From assembly GCA_002395605.1 (NCBI GenBank), contig DGXO01000044.1, forward strand, positions 1 through 42,805: a DNA stretch of 42,805 bases, read 5' to 3'. The notes under the pieces are model-generated. The model did no database searches. It saw only the letters and a list, made by a program, of their open reading frames with translations, and was not told where the DNA came from. Made by a program: the position numbers and the translations under genes. This DNA is from Bacteroidales bacterium UBA4230 (GTDB lineage: Bacteria; Bacteroidota; Bacteroidia; Bacteroidales; UBA932). This document shows, piece after piece, positions 1 through 8,690 of the stretch. Within the stretch, counting starts at the first letter, position 1, and each line of letters begins with the position of its first letter.

Positions 1-101
1 AGGCCCGTCACCACCACAAACTGCCCCCTGGGGATGTCTACGTCAATGTTTTGCAGGTTGTTTGCCCGCGCTCCGCGTATCTGAATGTATTCCTTTGCCA
101 T
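1..101 (-). CDS. uvrA: Excinuclease ABC subunit A, N-terminal fragment (cut by window edge)
   Basis: Only the first 33 codons are inside the window. They read MAKEYIQIRGARANNLQNID and then end in IPRGQFVVVTGL, just before the Walker A loop would begin. This is the conserved UvrA start (IRGARxHNLKNIDVDIPR...VITGLSGSGKS). UvrA is the ATPase that scans DNA for damage with UvrB in nucleotide excision repair. The ATG at 99-101 is the only sensible start. It lies 8 nt downstream of a TATCTTTG -7 element and has no Shine-Dalgarno sequence, so the mRNA leader must be extremely short. The gene reads in the same direction as the upstream metabolic run but is separated from it by 400 bp. Confidence 0.9.
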   Translation of the reverse strand, partial: MAKEYIQIRGARANNLQNIDVDIPRGQFVVVTG

Positions 102-109
102 AGAGATTA

Positions 110-117
110 CAAAGATA
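110..117 (-). promoter_or_regulatory. Bacteroidetes -7 element of uvrA
   Basis: The minus strand reads TATCTTTG, a full match to TAnnTTTG. It ends 8 nt before the uvrA ATG. No clear TTTG -33 element is seen 19-21 nt upstream. Confidence 0.5.
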
Positions 118-290
118 CGAAGAAAAACGGAAATGCCGTACGTGCGCCCGTGGACCTGGTCCACCATGCTACCTTTCCGAAAGTTAAACCGCACTTTGGG
201 TCTCCTGAGGCCGTTTTTGCCGTTTACCCCATTGCCGTGTTTACATTTAGATTGCCTGTAGTAGCGTTTTCCATACAAACACGGCAATGG

Positions 291-487
291 CGTCGCAGGT
301 GGTAGCGGGAATCGTCGCAGGTGGGGACACAAAATGTCGCAGGTCTGCAAAAAACGCCTGACCTGCGACGGTTTTTGCTTCCTATGGCCGATTTGCGTCG
401 CAGTTCGGCCCAAAAATGCAGACCTGCGACGGTATAGCCACGAACCTGCGACGGTATGGCCCCAGACCCGCGACGGTACAACCCCAG
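291..487. repeat. 22-bp-phased, mirrored GTCGCAGGT repeats
   Basis: The 399-bp gap between the oxidoreductase gene and uvrA holds no gene that I can support. In its left half the 10-mer [CT]GTCGCAGGT occurs at 291, 313 and 335, exactly 22 bp apart. In the right half the reverse complement ACC[TC]GCGACGGT occurs at 422, 444 and 466, again exactly 22 bp apart, with another copy at 361 and a partial forward copy at 397. A 14-bp inverted repeat pairs GTCGCAGGTCTGCA (336-349) with TGCAGACCTGCGAC (417-430). The 22-bp spacing is about two helical turns, which would suit a DNA-binding protein array, but the RNA could also fold into stems. I see nothing notable at 118-290. Confidence 0.75.
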
Positions 488-500
488 ACCTAAACGGGCG

Positions 501-1469
501 CTAATCCCCGGGGAAGCGGACGCCCCACTGGGCGCGGAGACGGTCCATGAGGTGCATGATGTAGAGGGTTTCGGCGTGAGGCATCTGGGAAGGTTCCAAA
601 AGGCCGGCGGCAATGGCGTCCCGGCAGGCGCGAAACTGATATTCAAACCCTGTAATCTGCTGCGGCACAGGTATTTCCTGTTCCACAACATGGCGCTTGC
701 GGCAAACCTTTATGTGCTTTGGATTGATAAGGTCGTCGAACTCCAGATAACCGGTGGTGCCGGCAATTACGCCAAAGTTTTCTCCCTGTGAGAAGGCCGA
801 TGCCTGCACGGAAGACAGCGTCCCGTCCTCGTGGATGAAGGTTATTGCCTCGGAGGCGTCCACTCCGGTGGGCGCCTTGATGCAGGTGGTGCTGAGATCC
901 CGAATTGGGCTGCCGCAGTACATCCTTACAAAATTAAGGACATACACGCCAAGGTCCAGCAGCGCCCCGCCGCCAAGTTCCGGGCTCAGGACACGCTCTT
1001 TGTCAGATACATTGTAAGACAATGAGGCCGAAAGAGTTACAGGCTTTCCAATAATGCCGGACTCCAGCAGTTCCAGAGCCATTTCGCGCACCGGCATATA
1101 CCGCGTCCACATGGCTTCGGCCACGAAAACGCCCTTTTCGCGTGCAAGGCCTATTATCCCCGCAGCCTCCGTGGCGTTCAGCATGAAGGACTTCTCCACA
1201 AGGCACGGTTTCCCGGCAAGGATGGCGTCACGCGTTACTGCAAAGTGATGCGAGTGCGGCGTTGCAATGTAGACAAGTTCAACGTCAGGGTCGGCAAGAA
1301 GTTCGGCATAGGAGCCATAGGCCCTCTCTATCCCGAACATGGAGGCGAAGCTCCGGGCCTTTTCCAATGAGCGTGAGCCTATTGCAAGGCATTCCATGTC
1401 CTCCATGGCGGCCAGAGTTGTGGCTGCTTTTTCGGCAATGTGGCCGGCTCCTATGATACCTACTTTCAT
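501..1469 (-). CDS. Gfo/Idh/MocA family NAD(P)-dependent oxidoreductase
   Basis: This is a 322-residue protein with an N-terminal Rossmann fold (GIIGAGHIAEKAA, residues 4-16) and the family lysine in LVEKSF near residue 93, at the place of the usual EKP motif. The C-terminal half has the family's alpha/beta substrate domain, including GGGALLDLGVYVLN. Members oxidise or reduce sugars, inositols or dihydrodiols with NAD(P); the substrate cannot be read from the sequence. The length is typical. It is the last gene of the run, 18 bp after the acyltransferase, so it is probably cotranscribed with it. It is cytosolic, with no signal peptide. Confidence 0.85.
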   Translation of the reverse strand: MKVGIIGAGHIAEKAATTLAAMEDMECLAIGSRSLEKARSFASMFGIERAYGSYAELLADPDVELVYIATPHSHHFAVTRDAILAGKPCLVEKSFMLNATEAAGIIGLAREKGVFVAEAMWTRYMPVREMALELLESGIIGKPVTLSASLSYNVSDKERVLSPELGGGALLDLGVYVLNFVRMYCGSPIRDLSTTCIKAPTGVDASEAITFIHEDGTLSSVQASAFSQGENFGVIAGTTGYLEFDDLINPKHIKVCRKRHVVEQEIPVPQQITGFEYQFRACRDAIAAGLLEPSQMPHAETLYIMHLMDRLRAQWGVRFPGD

Positions 1470-1487
1470 TTCTATACAACTCCAAGA

Positions 1488-2756
1488 TTAATCCCTGTAA
1501 GGCGTATTCTGCCATTTCCCGCCATGGGCGCGATGCATTTCTTCAGTGAGATGGTCCCAGCGGAGAACCTCTCCGCGTTCCGGATAGAATTCATGGAAAA
1601 CGCCGTCTACAAAGGTGTAGAAACGGGAAATGTCCGTGCACATCCCGTATGTGGGCAGCTGGGCGATGGAAATGTCAAATGCTTTTTCGGCCCCATTTAT
1701 GGCGCCCTTGAAATGGAGGCCTTCCTTGTCAAGGGTAAGCGTGCCTTCCCCGCAGATTTCGGATGTATTGTCTCCGGTAAGGTACTTGTAATCGGGCAGC
1801 ATTCCAACTTTGACTTTGTCGGAGAAACTGAAGCCTTCGGCCTTTACGTCTTTGGCGGCCCTTTCCCTTTCCATTATGGTCCAGTCGGTTACAAGGGGAG
1901 GGCAGACGGAGCCTTCGGAGGCGGGTTTTATTGAGTAGTCTTCGCCGATTACGATCTTGTTGCCGCAGGCCGTGCAGGTCATGGCATTGCCCTCGCAGGA
2001 CATCTTGTACATGCTGCCGCATTTGGGGCACATGTAAAGAAGGGTGTCAAGGCGCTTTGCCATCAGGCCATTGCCTGCAAATACGTTGTGTTCACGGGCA
2101 TTCCACATGTAGTCGTCGTGGGCAAGGAGCTGGTTCATGCGGTCTTCTATCTCAGTCTCCGACAATTTGGCAACCTCTTCCTTTGTGAACATCCTGTCCA
2201 CCACTACTTCCGTTTTTCCTATGCGCTCGTCCAGGCAGTGCTTGGTGTATGTGAGATAGCCGCCGGAAATCTTGGTGTAGTATACCGTCACGCCCAGTCT
2301 TTTCAGGAGTTTTCCTGTTCCGGGCATTACGGGCTGGCACATTCCGGTTATGGAACTCATGCCCTCCGGCATGAACATCACGTGCCCGCCACTGCGGATA
2401 ATGCGCATCATGGACTGAATGGTGTGGACATCCGGAACGAAATTCCGCTTTGGGATAACCTGGGCAAACTTTAGGAGCAGCGCCGTGGGGAATCGGAAGA
2501 ACTCATTGTACCCGACCACATAGTTAAGCCGGTGAGGCCATACTGCGGGCGCGGTGAAAACGTAGTCGTTGCGGGAGGCATGGTTGCTCACAAGAACAAA
2601 GGGCTCCTTGTCTTTTCCTGGATGCACCTTGAACGTGAATTTGGTGTGGAGACGGGCTTTCAACACCTCTACAACACCATACAGGATGGTATAGATGACA
2701 GGATTGGGCTTATGCTCCCTCCGCAATTCCAGCCGACGGGCAATGGTGGGTTTCAT
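1488..2756 (-). CDS. PlsC-type acyltransferase with a C-terminal zinc ribbon
   Basis: This is a 422-residue protein. Residues about 50-200 form a glycerolphosphate acyltransferase domain, with the catalytic NHASRND (NHxxxxD) near residue 58 and the phosphate-binding FMPEGMSS further on. A four-cysteine zinc ribbon follows (CPKCGSMYKMSC, then CTACG), and after it a C-terminal region of about 150 residues that I do not recognise. The family transfers acyl chains to lysophosphatidate or related lysolipids at the inner membrane. The substrate is unknown, and the ribbon is not part of classic PlsC (about 240 residues). It starts 34 bp after the nucleoside kinase gene and is probably in the same transcript. 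Confidence 0.8.
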   Translation of the reverse strand: MKPTIARRLELRREHKPNPVIYTILYGVVEVLKARLHTKFTFKVHPGKDKEPFVLVSNHASRNDYVFTAPAVWPHRLNYVVGYNEFFRFPTALLLKFAQVIPKRNFVPDVHTIQSMMRIIRSGGHVMFMPEGMSSITGMCQPVMPGTGKLLKRLGVTVYYTKISGGYLTYTKHCLDERIGKTEVVVDRMFTKEEVAKLSETEIEDRMNQLLAHDDYMWNAREHNVFAGNGLMAKRLDTLLYMCPKCGSMYKMSCEGNAMTCTACGNKIVIGEDYSIKPASEGSVCPPLVTDWTIMERERAAKDVKAEGFSFSDKVKVGMLPDYKYLTGDNTSEICGEGTLTLDKEGLHFKGAINGAEKAFDISIAQLPTYGMCTDISRFYTFVDGVFHEFYPERGEVLRWDHLTEEMHRAHGGKWQNTPYRD

Positions 2757-2790
2757 GACAACAGGCGGTTTTAGGTTTTAACATGCAAGT

Positions 2791-4464
2791 TTACAACGTC
2801 TGTCCCCCTATAAATTCGCGGAGGATGGAGGTGGGCGGAATGGCCGAAATCTCTGCGGGCTGGAGCGGAACTATGTAGTCCAGGAACTTCAGGAGGCGGC
2901 AGGCCTCGGGGTAGGCGGCCGATGACGGCAGGATACGCCTGAGGAGAGGTTCGGCGTAGTAGCGGAGCAGCGGCAGCTCATACAGCAGGGCCGTGTTGAA
3001 CTGGGCATCGGCATTCTCCTGGAAGGGGAAGATGTACTTCCTTTCACCGCGGCGGACGGACGGCCAACGGAGGATGGTGTCTTCCGGAGTAATTCCGCGC
3101 ACACGGTTGTCACGGACCATGCGCCTCAGGAGCCTGTTGTCCGTTGTGGAAATGCAGCAGTTCTCGTCCAGTTTAAGGGACGTGAGGGCCGAAGCATAAA
3201 TGCGGAAAATCCTGCTCTGGTCTACACCAGGGACCATCTCCGGATCCAGGGCGTGGATGCCTTCCATCACAAGGATGTCGTTCTCTTCCAGGTGCATCAT
3301 GTTGCCCTCGAAGAACGGCCGTCCCTCCTTGAAATCGTACCGCGGAATCTCCACTTCCTCACCTGCAAGAAGCGCGTTGAGGTGCTTTCCCAGCAGTTCA
3401 AGGTCCATGGCCTCAAGGGCCTCGAAGTCGTAGTTGCCGAAAGAGTCCAGGGGCGTTCTTTCACGCTCCACAAAGTAGTTGTCCAGCTCTATCACCTTGG
3501 GGTTCATTCCCAGCACCTTAAGCTGCTGGGCAACGCGCAGCGATGAAGAGGTTTTACCGCTGGAAGACGGCCCCGCAAGGAACACAATCTTCACATGGTC
3601 GCGCTCTGCATAAATTTTGTCGGCAAGTTCGGCATAAGCCCTTTCCTGACGGGCTTCGCAAAGGTTTATGAGACTTACGGCGCCGCCGGAAAGAAGCCTC
3701 TGGTTAAGCGCTCCCACGCTCACTATTCCCGTGGTCTTGCACCAGTGGCCGTACTCTTTCAAGGTAGTTGTAAGTTTCATCTGTTTCTGCCTGGCAATAG
3801 GGCGCGTAATATCTTCGTCGGAAGGATACTGGAGGCAGAATCCGTGGTGGAACGGCATAAGGTCGAAGACCTTCAGCACACCCGTCGACGCCACCAGAGG
3901 GCCGTAGAAATTGTCGGCAACGTCGCCCATCCTGTAAACGGTGCAGAACGGACGCCCCAGGGACTTCTGCAGCCCCGCCTTAAGCTTCTGGTTCTGGGAC
4001 TCGAAGAGGGCTTCGGCATCGGCCGAAATCATCTTGGCGTGCGTGAAAGGAATGTCCAGGGCCACCAGGCGGCGCATTTCCTCCCTCACGGCCATTATCT
4101 GTTCGTCCGTGATGCGGTCTCCGCGGAACTTGCAGTAAAGCCCGCTGGGAAGTGAGTGGTTTATCTTGAATATGCGCTCAGGATACAGGTGCCTCACGGC
4201 CGCCTGCGCCAGAAAGCTGAGGGACCTCAGGTAAGTGCGCCTCCCCTCCGGGTGATTATAGCCGATAAACTCCACAGTATGAGGGTAGAACATGGGGAAA
4301 TCCAGCGGCTTCAGGAGGTGGTCCACAAGCATTGCCAGAACCGGGTATTCCTTCCCTGTATTGGGGTCAGTAACTGTTTTGGGGGCTATGGAGGCCAGGG
4401 TGCTCCCGGCCTCCACACTAATCTTCTCCCCGGAAGGGGCCAGTGTAATCTGAAGGGTCTCCAT
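2791..4464 (-). CDS. Bacteroidetes-type nucleoside kinase (uridine kinase fold with ThrRS-like N-terminus)
   Basis: This is a 557-residue protein. The N-terminal half resembles the TGS and second additional domains of threonyl-tRNA synthetase. The C-terminal half is a uridine kinase/phosphoribulokinase domain with the P-loop GPSSSGKTSS near residue 297, followed by LDNYFVERERTPLD and FEGNMMHLEENDILVMEGIH (Walker B-like). The family is annotated as a nucleoside (uridine/cytidine) kinase of pyrimidine salvage; the role of the ThrRS-like part is unknown. Its ATG shares one base with the stop codon of the GH97 gene (TAATG), so translation is probably coupled and the gene is read from the starch operon's transcript. 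Confidence 0.8.
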   Translation of the reverse strand: METLQITLAPSGEKISVEAGSTLASIAPKTVTDPNTGKEYPVLAMLVDHLLKPLDFPMFYPHTVEFIGYNHPEGRRTYLRSLSFLAQAAVRHLYPERIFKINHSLPSGLYCKFRGDRITDEQIMAVREEMRRLVALDIPFTHAKMISADAEALFESQNQKLKAGLQKSLGRPFCTVYRMGDVADNFYGPLVASTGVLKVFDLMPFHHGFCLQYPSDEDITRPIARQKQMKLTTTLKEYGHWCKTTGIVSVGALNQRLLSGGAVSLINLCEARQERAYAELADKIYAERDHVKIVFLAGPSSSGKTSSSLRVAQQLKVLGMNPKVIELDNYFVERERTPLDSFGNYDFEALEAMDLELLGKHLNALLAGEEVEIPRYDFKEGRPFFEGNMMHLEENDILVMEGIHALDPEMVPGVDQSRIFRIYASALTSLKLDENCCISTTDNRLLRRMVRDNRVRGITPEDTILRWPSVRRGERKYIFPFQENADAQFNTALLYELPLLRYYAEPLLRRILPSSAAYPEACRLLKFLDYIVPLQPAEISAIPPTSILREFIGGQTL

Positions 4465-6659
4465 TATTTCTCTCTTAAGCTAAGGCCGAAACCGCCGCTT
4501 CTGGCCATCCTCACCTTAAGGGTGCTGTCGGCCGAAAGGAGGTGATGGCTGATTTCGTAGGCCTGGGGATTGGTCTCGTAATCGGCATCAGGGGCATCGG
4601 CATAGAGGGTTGCCTCATACACCACGCCGGGCTTCAGGAAATCCAGGGAGATTTCCACCTCCTTGGCGTTTTCGCCGGTGATGCCGCCGACAAACCATAC
4701 ATCCTTCTCCACGCCGCCGGGGTGGGTGAAGTCATAGGCGCCGGAAGTGCCCTTGAGACGGCCGGAATTCAGAGTCTTGTAGTTGGGATGACGGGCCGTC
4801 ACAATGTACTCGCCGGGTTCGGCCATAAGATACAGGCTCTTGTCCCAGTCTACGGCCACGTCCTTTATGAACTGGAAGGCGTCCATGAAGCGGGAGTAGT
4901 TCTGGGGAAGGTCCGCGGCCATCTGGAGCGGGCTGTAGAAGGTCACGTACAGGCCAATCTGGTTGCCGATAGTGTGACGCATCTTGCCGGTCTGGCCCGG
5001 AGCGGTAATGGACATGTCCTGCTCAAAGATGCCGGGAGTGTAGTCCATGGGGCCGCCCTGCAGACGCGTGAAGGGCAGGATGGCGCTGTGACCGGGGTTG
5101 ATGTCCATGCGGAACTCCGTGCCCATTGCGCTCTCGTTGCCAATCATGTTGGGCCAGGTTCGGCACAGACCTGTGGGCCGAACCGCCTCGTGGGCGTTAA
5201 CCATGATGTGGTGCTTTGCGGCCTCAACCACTGCATAATGATAGTGGTTGATTATCGGCTGGCTGTAATGATGCTCTCCGTAAGGGATGATGTCACCCAC
5301 ATATCCGCTCTTGACGGCGTCGTAGCCGTACTTGTTCATAAGGTCATAGGCGGCCTCCATGTGACGCTCGTAGTTCACTGTGGACGAAGAGCTTTCATGG
5401 TGCATGATAAGGCGGATTCCCTTGGAGTGGGCATACTCGTTAAGGGCGGGAAGGTCAAAGTCCGGGTAAGGCGTGACAAAGTCAAACACATAGTCCTTCT
5501 GGCAGCCGAACCAGTCTTCCCAGCCTTCGTTCCAACCTTCAATCAGAAGGGCGTCAAAGCCGTTTTCGGCAGCAAAGTCTATGTACATGCGCACGTTCTC
5601 GTTGTTGGCTCCATGGCGGCCGTGGGGCTTTGCCTTGGAGTAATCCGTGACGCCAAGCTGCACAGAAGGGAAGTCGGAGGTATATGACCAGTGTGTCCGG
5701 CCAGTAATCATCTCCCACCATACGCCCATGTACTTCACGGGGTGAATCCAGCTCACGTCCTCAATGGCGCAGGGCTCGTTGAGGTTCAGGATGAGGCGGG
5801 AAGCCAGCACGTCCGTGGCCTTCTCACACACCTGCACGGTGCGCCAGGGGCTCTTGCAGGGGGCCTGCAGGCGGCCCTTCACGCCTTGGGCATCAGGAGT
5901 AAGGAGGGTGGAGAAAGTGAAGGTCTTGTCGTCCAGCTCCAGGTTGGTAGTGGGATAATCCAGGACTTCGGCCTCATGGATGTTGATGTACAGGCCATCG
6001 TCGGTCTTCATCTGGAGGGCGGTTTGCACGGACATTGCCGAAGCAATGGTCTGGGAAGCGTTGTAGGGGCGCTCCATAGCATTGTAACGCCTTATCTCAG
6101 AGAGCTTTGAACGGGTGTAGTTGTACTCCTGGGTGTCGTAGTCTCCGGCAAGCCACCATGCGGTGTGGTCTCCGGTAAGGGCAAACTGGGTAATTTCATC
6201 GGCCACCTTGAAATAGGTGAGGGAATTCTCCAGCGGGAACTCATAGCGGAAGCCAAGGCCGTCGTTGTACAGGCGGAAGCGGATGTTCAAGGCAACACCG
6301 TCTTCCCTGCGAAGCTTAACAAGCATCTCATTGGCGTTGTTGCGGATTTCATTCTCCTCTCCCCACACGGGCTCCCAGGTTTCGTCAATGGTGCCATGCT
6401 CCGTGCCTTCCAGCTTGAAGCCGCTTGTAAGCTCTTTTCCGCCCACAAGCTTGTAACCCAGCCTGGAGGGCTTGATCACATCCTTCCCGTCAAAGGTAAG
6501 GGTGTAGGCGGGGGTGCCGTCTTCGGCAAGGAGGAACTGCGCCTCAAGCCTGCCGTCCGGGCTCTTAAGGGAATCTACGCTCTTTGGTGCGGGGGCCTTG
6601 GTTCCGCAGGCCGTAGCAATCAGCGCCACGCTGGCCAGTAAGTGTTTGATTTTCAGCAT
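4464..6659 (-). CDS. susB: GH97 alpha-glucosidase, SusB-like, exported
   Basis: This is a glycoside hydrolase of family 97, the SusB family that releases glucose from maltooligosaccharides in the periplasm. Visible family features are the GGKELTSGF/ETWEPVWGE N-terminal sandwich, the (beta/alpha)8 barrel with LLIEGWNEGWEDWFG and HHESSSSTVNYERHM, and the catalytic-site glutamates in NAHEAVRPTGLCRTWPNM and AMGTEFRMD. I chose the second methionine of the open frame (MLKIKHLLASVALIATACG) as the start because it begins a lipoprotein signal peptide with cysteine at residue 18. The upstream methionine at 6692 would put 11 odd residues inside a hairpin. The mature protein is about 713 residues, normal for the family. 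It sits 51 bp after the neopullulanase. Confidence 0.88.
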   Translation of the reverse strand: MLKIKHLLASVALIATACGTKAPAPKSVDSLKSPDGRLEAQFLLAEDGTPAYTLTFDGKDVIKPSRLGYKLVGGKELTSGFKLEGTEHGTIDETWEPVWGEENEIRNNANEMLVKLRREDGVALNIRFRLYNDGLGFRYEFPLENSLTYFKVADEITQFALTGDHTAWWLAGDYDTQEYNYTRSKLSEIRRYNAMERPYNASQTIASAMSVQTALQMKTDDGLYINIHEAEVLDYPTTNLELDDKTFTFSTLLTPDAQGVKGRLQAPCKSPWRTVQVCEKATDVLASRLILNLNEPCAIEDVSWIHPVKYMGVWWEMITGRTHWSYTSDFPSVQLGVTDYSKAKPHGRHGANNENVRMYIDFAAENGFDALLIEGWNEGWEDWFGCQKDYVFDFVTPYPDFDLPALNEYAHSKGIRLIMHHESSSSTVNYERHMEAAYDLMNKYGYDAVKSGYVGDIIPYGEHHYSQPIINHYHYAVVEAAKHHIMVNAHEAVRPTGLCRTWPNMIGNESAMGTEFRMDINPGHSAILPFTRLQGGPMDYTPGIFEQDMSITAPGQTGKMRHTIGNQIGLYVTFYSPLQMAADLPQNYSRFMDAFQFIKDVAVDWDKSLYLMAEPGEYIVTARHPNYKTLNSGRLKGTSGAYDFTHPGGVEKDVWFVGGITGENAKEVEISLDFLKPGVVYEATLYADAPDADYETNPQAYEISHHLLSADSTLKVRMARSGGFGLSLREK

Positions 6660-6671
6660 AATCCTGTTTGT

Positions 6672-6695
6672 CGGGTGCACTTGCAGGTGCACCCG
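6672..6695 (-). promoter_or_regulatory. Intercistronic hairpin between neopullulanase and GH97
   Basis: A perfect 9-bp stem, CGGGTGCAC and GTGCACCCG, encloses a 6-nt loop. It fills the short gap between the neopullulanase stop and the GH97 start. No T-run follows it, so it is more likely an mRNA processing or stability element, or a control on GH97 translation, than a terminator. Confidence 0.6.
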
Positions 6696-6710
6696 GGAGT
6701 GTATAAGTTG

Positions 6711-8690
6711 TTAATTATCAGCATTTTGTGCGCCAGGCTGGAATTCCACAATGAGGGCCGATTTTGGCGCAACGCTAAATCCGTTCTGCAAAGTGACCGT
6801 CTCTCCGCTAAGGACGTCCGTGCCGGTCACGGGACCGGAGACAAACTCCGCGTAATGGTCCCAATCCAGCGTACGGGGCTCCAGGCTGTTGTTTATGTAC
6901 ACAAACACGGCGTCATCTGATGTGTACCTGAAGAACGAATAGGTGTTGTCCGTAATGTTCACGGGGCCCACGTTCTTGCGGGAGAGGAAATGGAGAGTCT
7001 CACCCTCCTGGACGGCCTTGCAGCCGCGTCTCCAGCGGAAAAGGGTGCGGGCGTAGTCGTGGAGTTCGGCCGCATGGGAATACATTGCCGGGGCCGAAGC
7101 ACGGCCTTCCGCGGTAAACAGGGTGAAGGGGTCGTCGGGCCAGCCGCCGGGGAAGTCTATGCGCTTGGCGCCATCGGAGCCGGGCTTGTCCTTGCGCTCC
7201 AGGAACATCATCTCGTCTCCGTAATAGAGCTGAGGGATGCCGCGCACGGTCGCAAGCAGCGCCAGGGCCAGTTTCATGCGCTCGGGGTCCTCCTTGAAGG
7301 TATCGCCCGTACGGGCATGGTCGTGGTTTGCGAAGAAGGTGAGCATGTGACTGAGGTCCTTGTACACAAAGTCCTGTGCCAGAACCGTATAGATGCGCGT
7401 CATGCCCTCGTTCCAGAACACCTTGTCTTCCATGAGGGCCGTATGGATGGCCTGCTCCAGAGGGAAGTCCATCACCGACGGCAGGTTGGAGTTGAAGCCG
7501 TTCTTGTTGGGGTTGTCCTTCTGCCAGTAGGCAACCTGCGGGATGGAGTAGTCCCAGCACTCACCCACTATGTTCATGTTGGGGTATTCGTCCGTTACAG
7601 CCTTGCACCACTTTGCCATGGGCTCGGGCTCGTTGTAGGGATAGGTGTCTACACGCAGCCCGTCAAGGCCGGCGTACTCTATCCACCAAACCGCCCACTG
7701 CTGGAAATACCTCAGTACAAACGGGTTGTCAAGATTCATGTCCGGCATTGACGGCACAAACCAGCCGCTTTCCTGGCGCTCACGGTCTACCTTTGCAACA
7801 TGGGGGTCCATGTACACGGAGAACAGGGCGTTCATCTGCATGTAAGGCTGGTTCACATGGTACCAGTCGTCAAAGGGAGGGTTATCCATCCACCAGTGTC
7901 CGGTGCCGCAGTGGTTGGTGACCACGTCCATTATCACCTTCAGGCCTTTTGAATGGGCGGCCGAAACAAATTCCTTGTAATCCTCGTTGTCTCCAAAGCG
8001 GGGATCCGTGTGGTAGTAGTCCGTGGCGGCATAGCCGTGATAGCTTCCGCCGGGCTGATTGTTTATAAGCAGCGGGGTGCACCATATTGCGGTTGCGCCA
8101 AGGTCGGCCACATAATCCAGGTGGTCTATCATGCCCTGGATATTGCCTCCGTGGCGGGCGCCGGGGTCTTTCCTGTCAAGGGTGTCCAGCATGAAAGGAG
8201 CCTTCCAGGGGTGTCCGGAGCCGTCTTCGTAGGCTTTTTCGGCACTCTCCCCCTTTGCAAACCTGTCCGGCATGATCAGGTAGATCATGTCCGCGGTGGT
8301 AAAGCTCTCGCGTTCCCGGCTGCCCGGACGACGCTCCCGAATCAGGTAGGGGTATTTGAAGCTTTCCCCGTCACGGGTGAACACAAGGTCATAGGTGCCG
8401 GGCCGGGCCGATGCATCCACGTCAACGTCCACAAACAGGAAATCAGGGTTATCGGCCTTGTGGACGGCTTTCACCTTGAGGCCCTTGCCGGAAGCGCTCA
8501 CTTCACAGGCCGAAATATCCGGCCCCTGCACCATTAACTGCAGACCGGTTTTCATACCGGTCCACCAGCTAAGCGGTTCCACACGGGTTATTTCCCCGGG
8601 TCCGGCCTCCGGAACATTGGAGGAATCCACTCCGGAAGTACAGGCGGCCATCATCATGAACGCTGCTGCAAGGAGGGCATACCTTCTCAT
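6711..8690 (-). CDS. susA: GH13 neopullulanase/cyclomaltodextrinase lipoprotein, SusA-like
   Basis: This is a 659-residue GH13 enzyme. A lipoprotein signal ends at Cys17 (MMMAAC). Residues about 34-118 are the Ig-like N-terminal domain of cyclomaltodextrinases, and the barrel starts near residue 135 (MIYLIMPDRFA). Conserved regions are visible: DVVTNHCG (255-262), GLRVDTYP with nucleophile Asp348, GECWDY with acid/base Glu377, and FFANHDHAR with the third aspartate. Such enzymes split short alpha-1,4-glucans and pullulan; in the Sus system SusA acts in the periplasm. Its ATG overlaps the TGA of the preceding GH13 gene (ATGA), which indicates translational coupling. Confidence 0.88.
   Translation of the reverse strand: MRRYALLAAAFMMMAACTSGVDSSNVPEAGPGEITRVEPLSWWTGMKTGLQLMVQGPDISACEVSASGKGLKVKAVHKADNPDFLFVDVDVDASARPGTYDLVFTRDGESFKYPYLIRERRPGSRERESFTTADMIYLIMPDRFAKGESAEKAYEDGSGHPWKAPFMLDTLDRKDPGARHGGNIQGMIDHLDYVADLGATAIWCTPLLINNQPGGSYHGYAATDYYHTDPRFGDNEDYKEFVSAAHSKGLKVIMDVVTNHCGTGHWWMDNPPFDDWYHVNQPYMQMNALFSVYMDPHVAKVDRERQESGWFVPSMPDMNLDNPFVLRYFQQWAVWWIEYAGLDGLRVDTYPYNEPEPMAKWCKAVTDEYPNMNIVGECWDYSIPQVAYWQKDNPNKNGFNSNLPSVMDFPLEQAIHTALMEDKVFWNEGMTRIYTVLAQDFVYKDLSHMLTFFANHDHARTGDTFKEDPERMKLALALLATVRGIPQLYYGDEMMFLERKDKPGSDGAKRIDFPGGWPDDPFTLFTAEGRASAPAMYSHAAELHDYARTLFRWRRGCKAVQEGETLHFLSRKNVGPVNITDNTYSFFRYTSDDAVFVYINNSLEPRTLDWDHYAEFVSGPVTGTDVLSGETVTLQNGFSVAPKSALIVEFQPGAQNADN

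Noticed and set aside
291..487. CRISPR array
   Set aside because: Repeats are only 10-12 bp, spacers 10-12 bp, orientation changes in the middle, and no cas gene is near.
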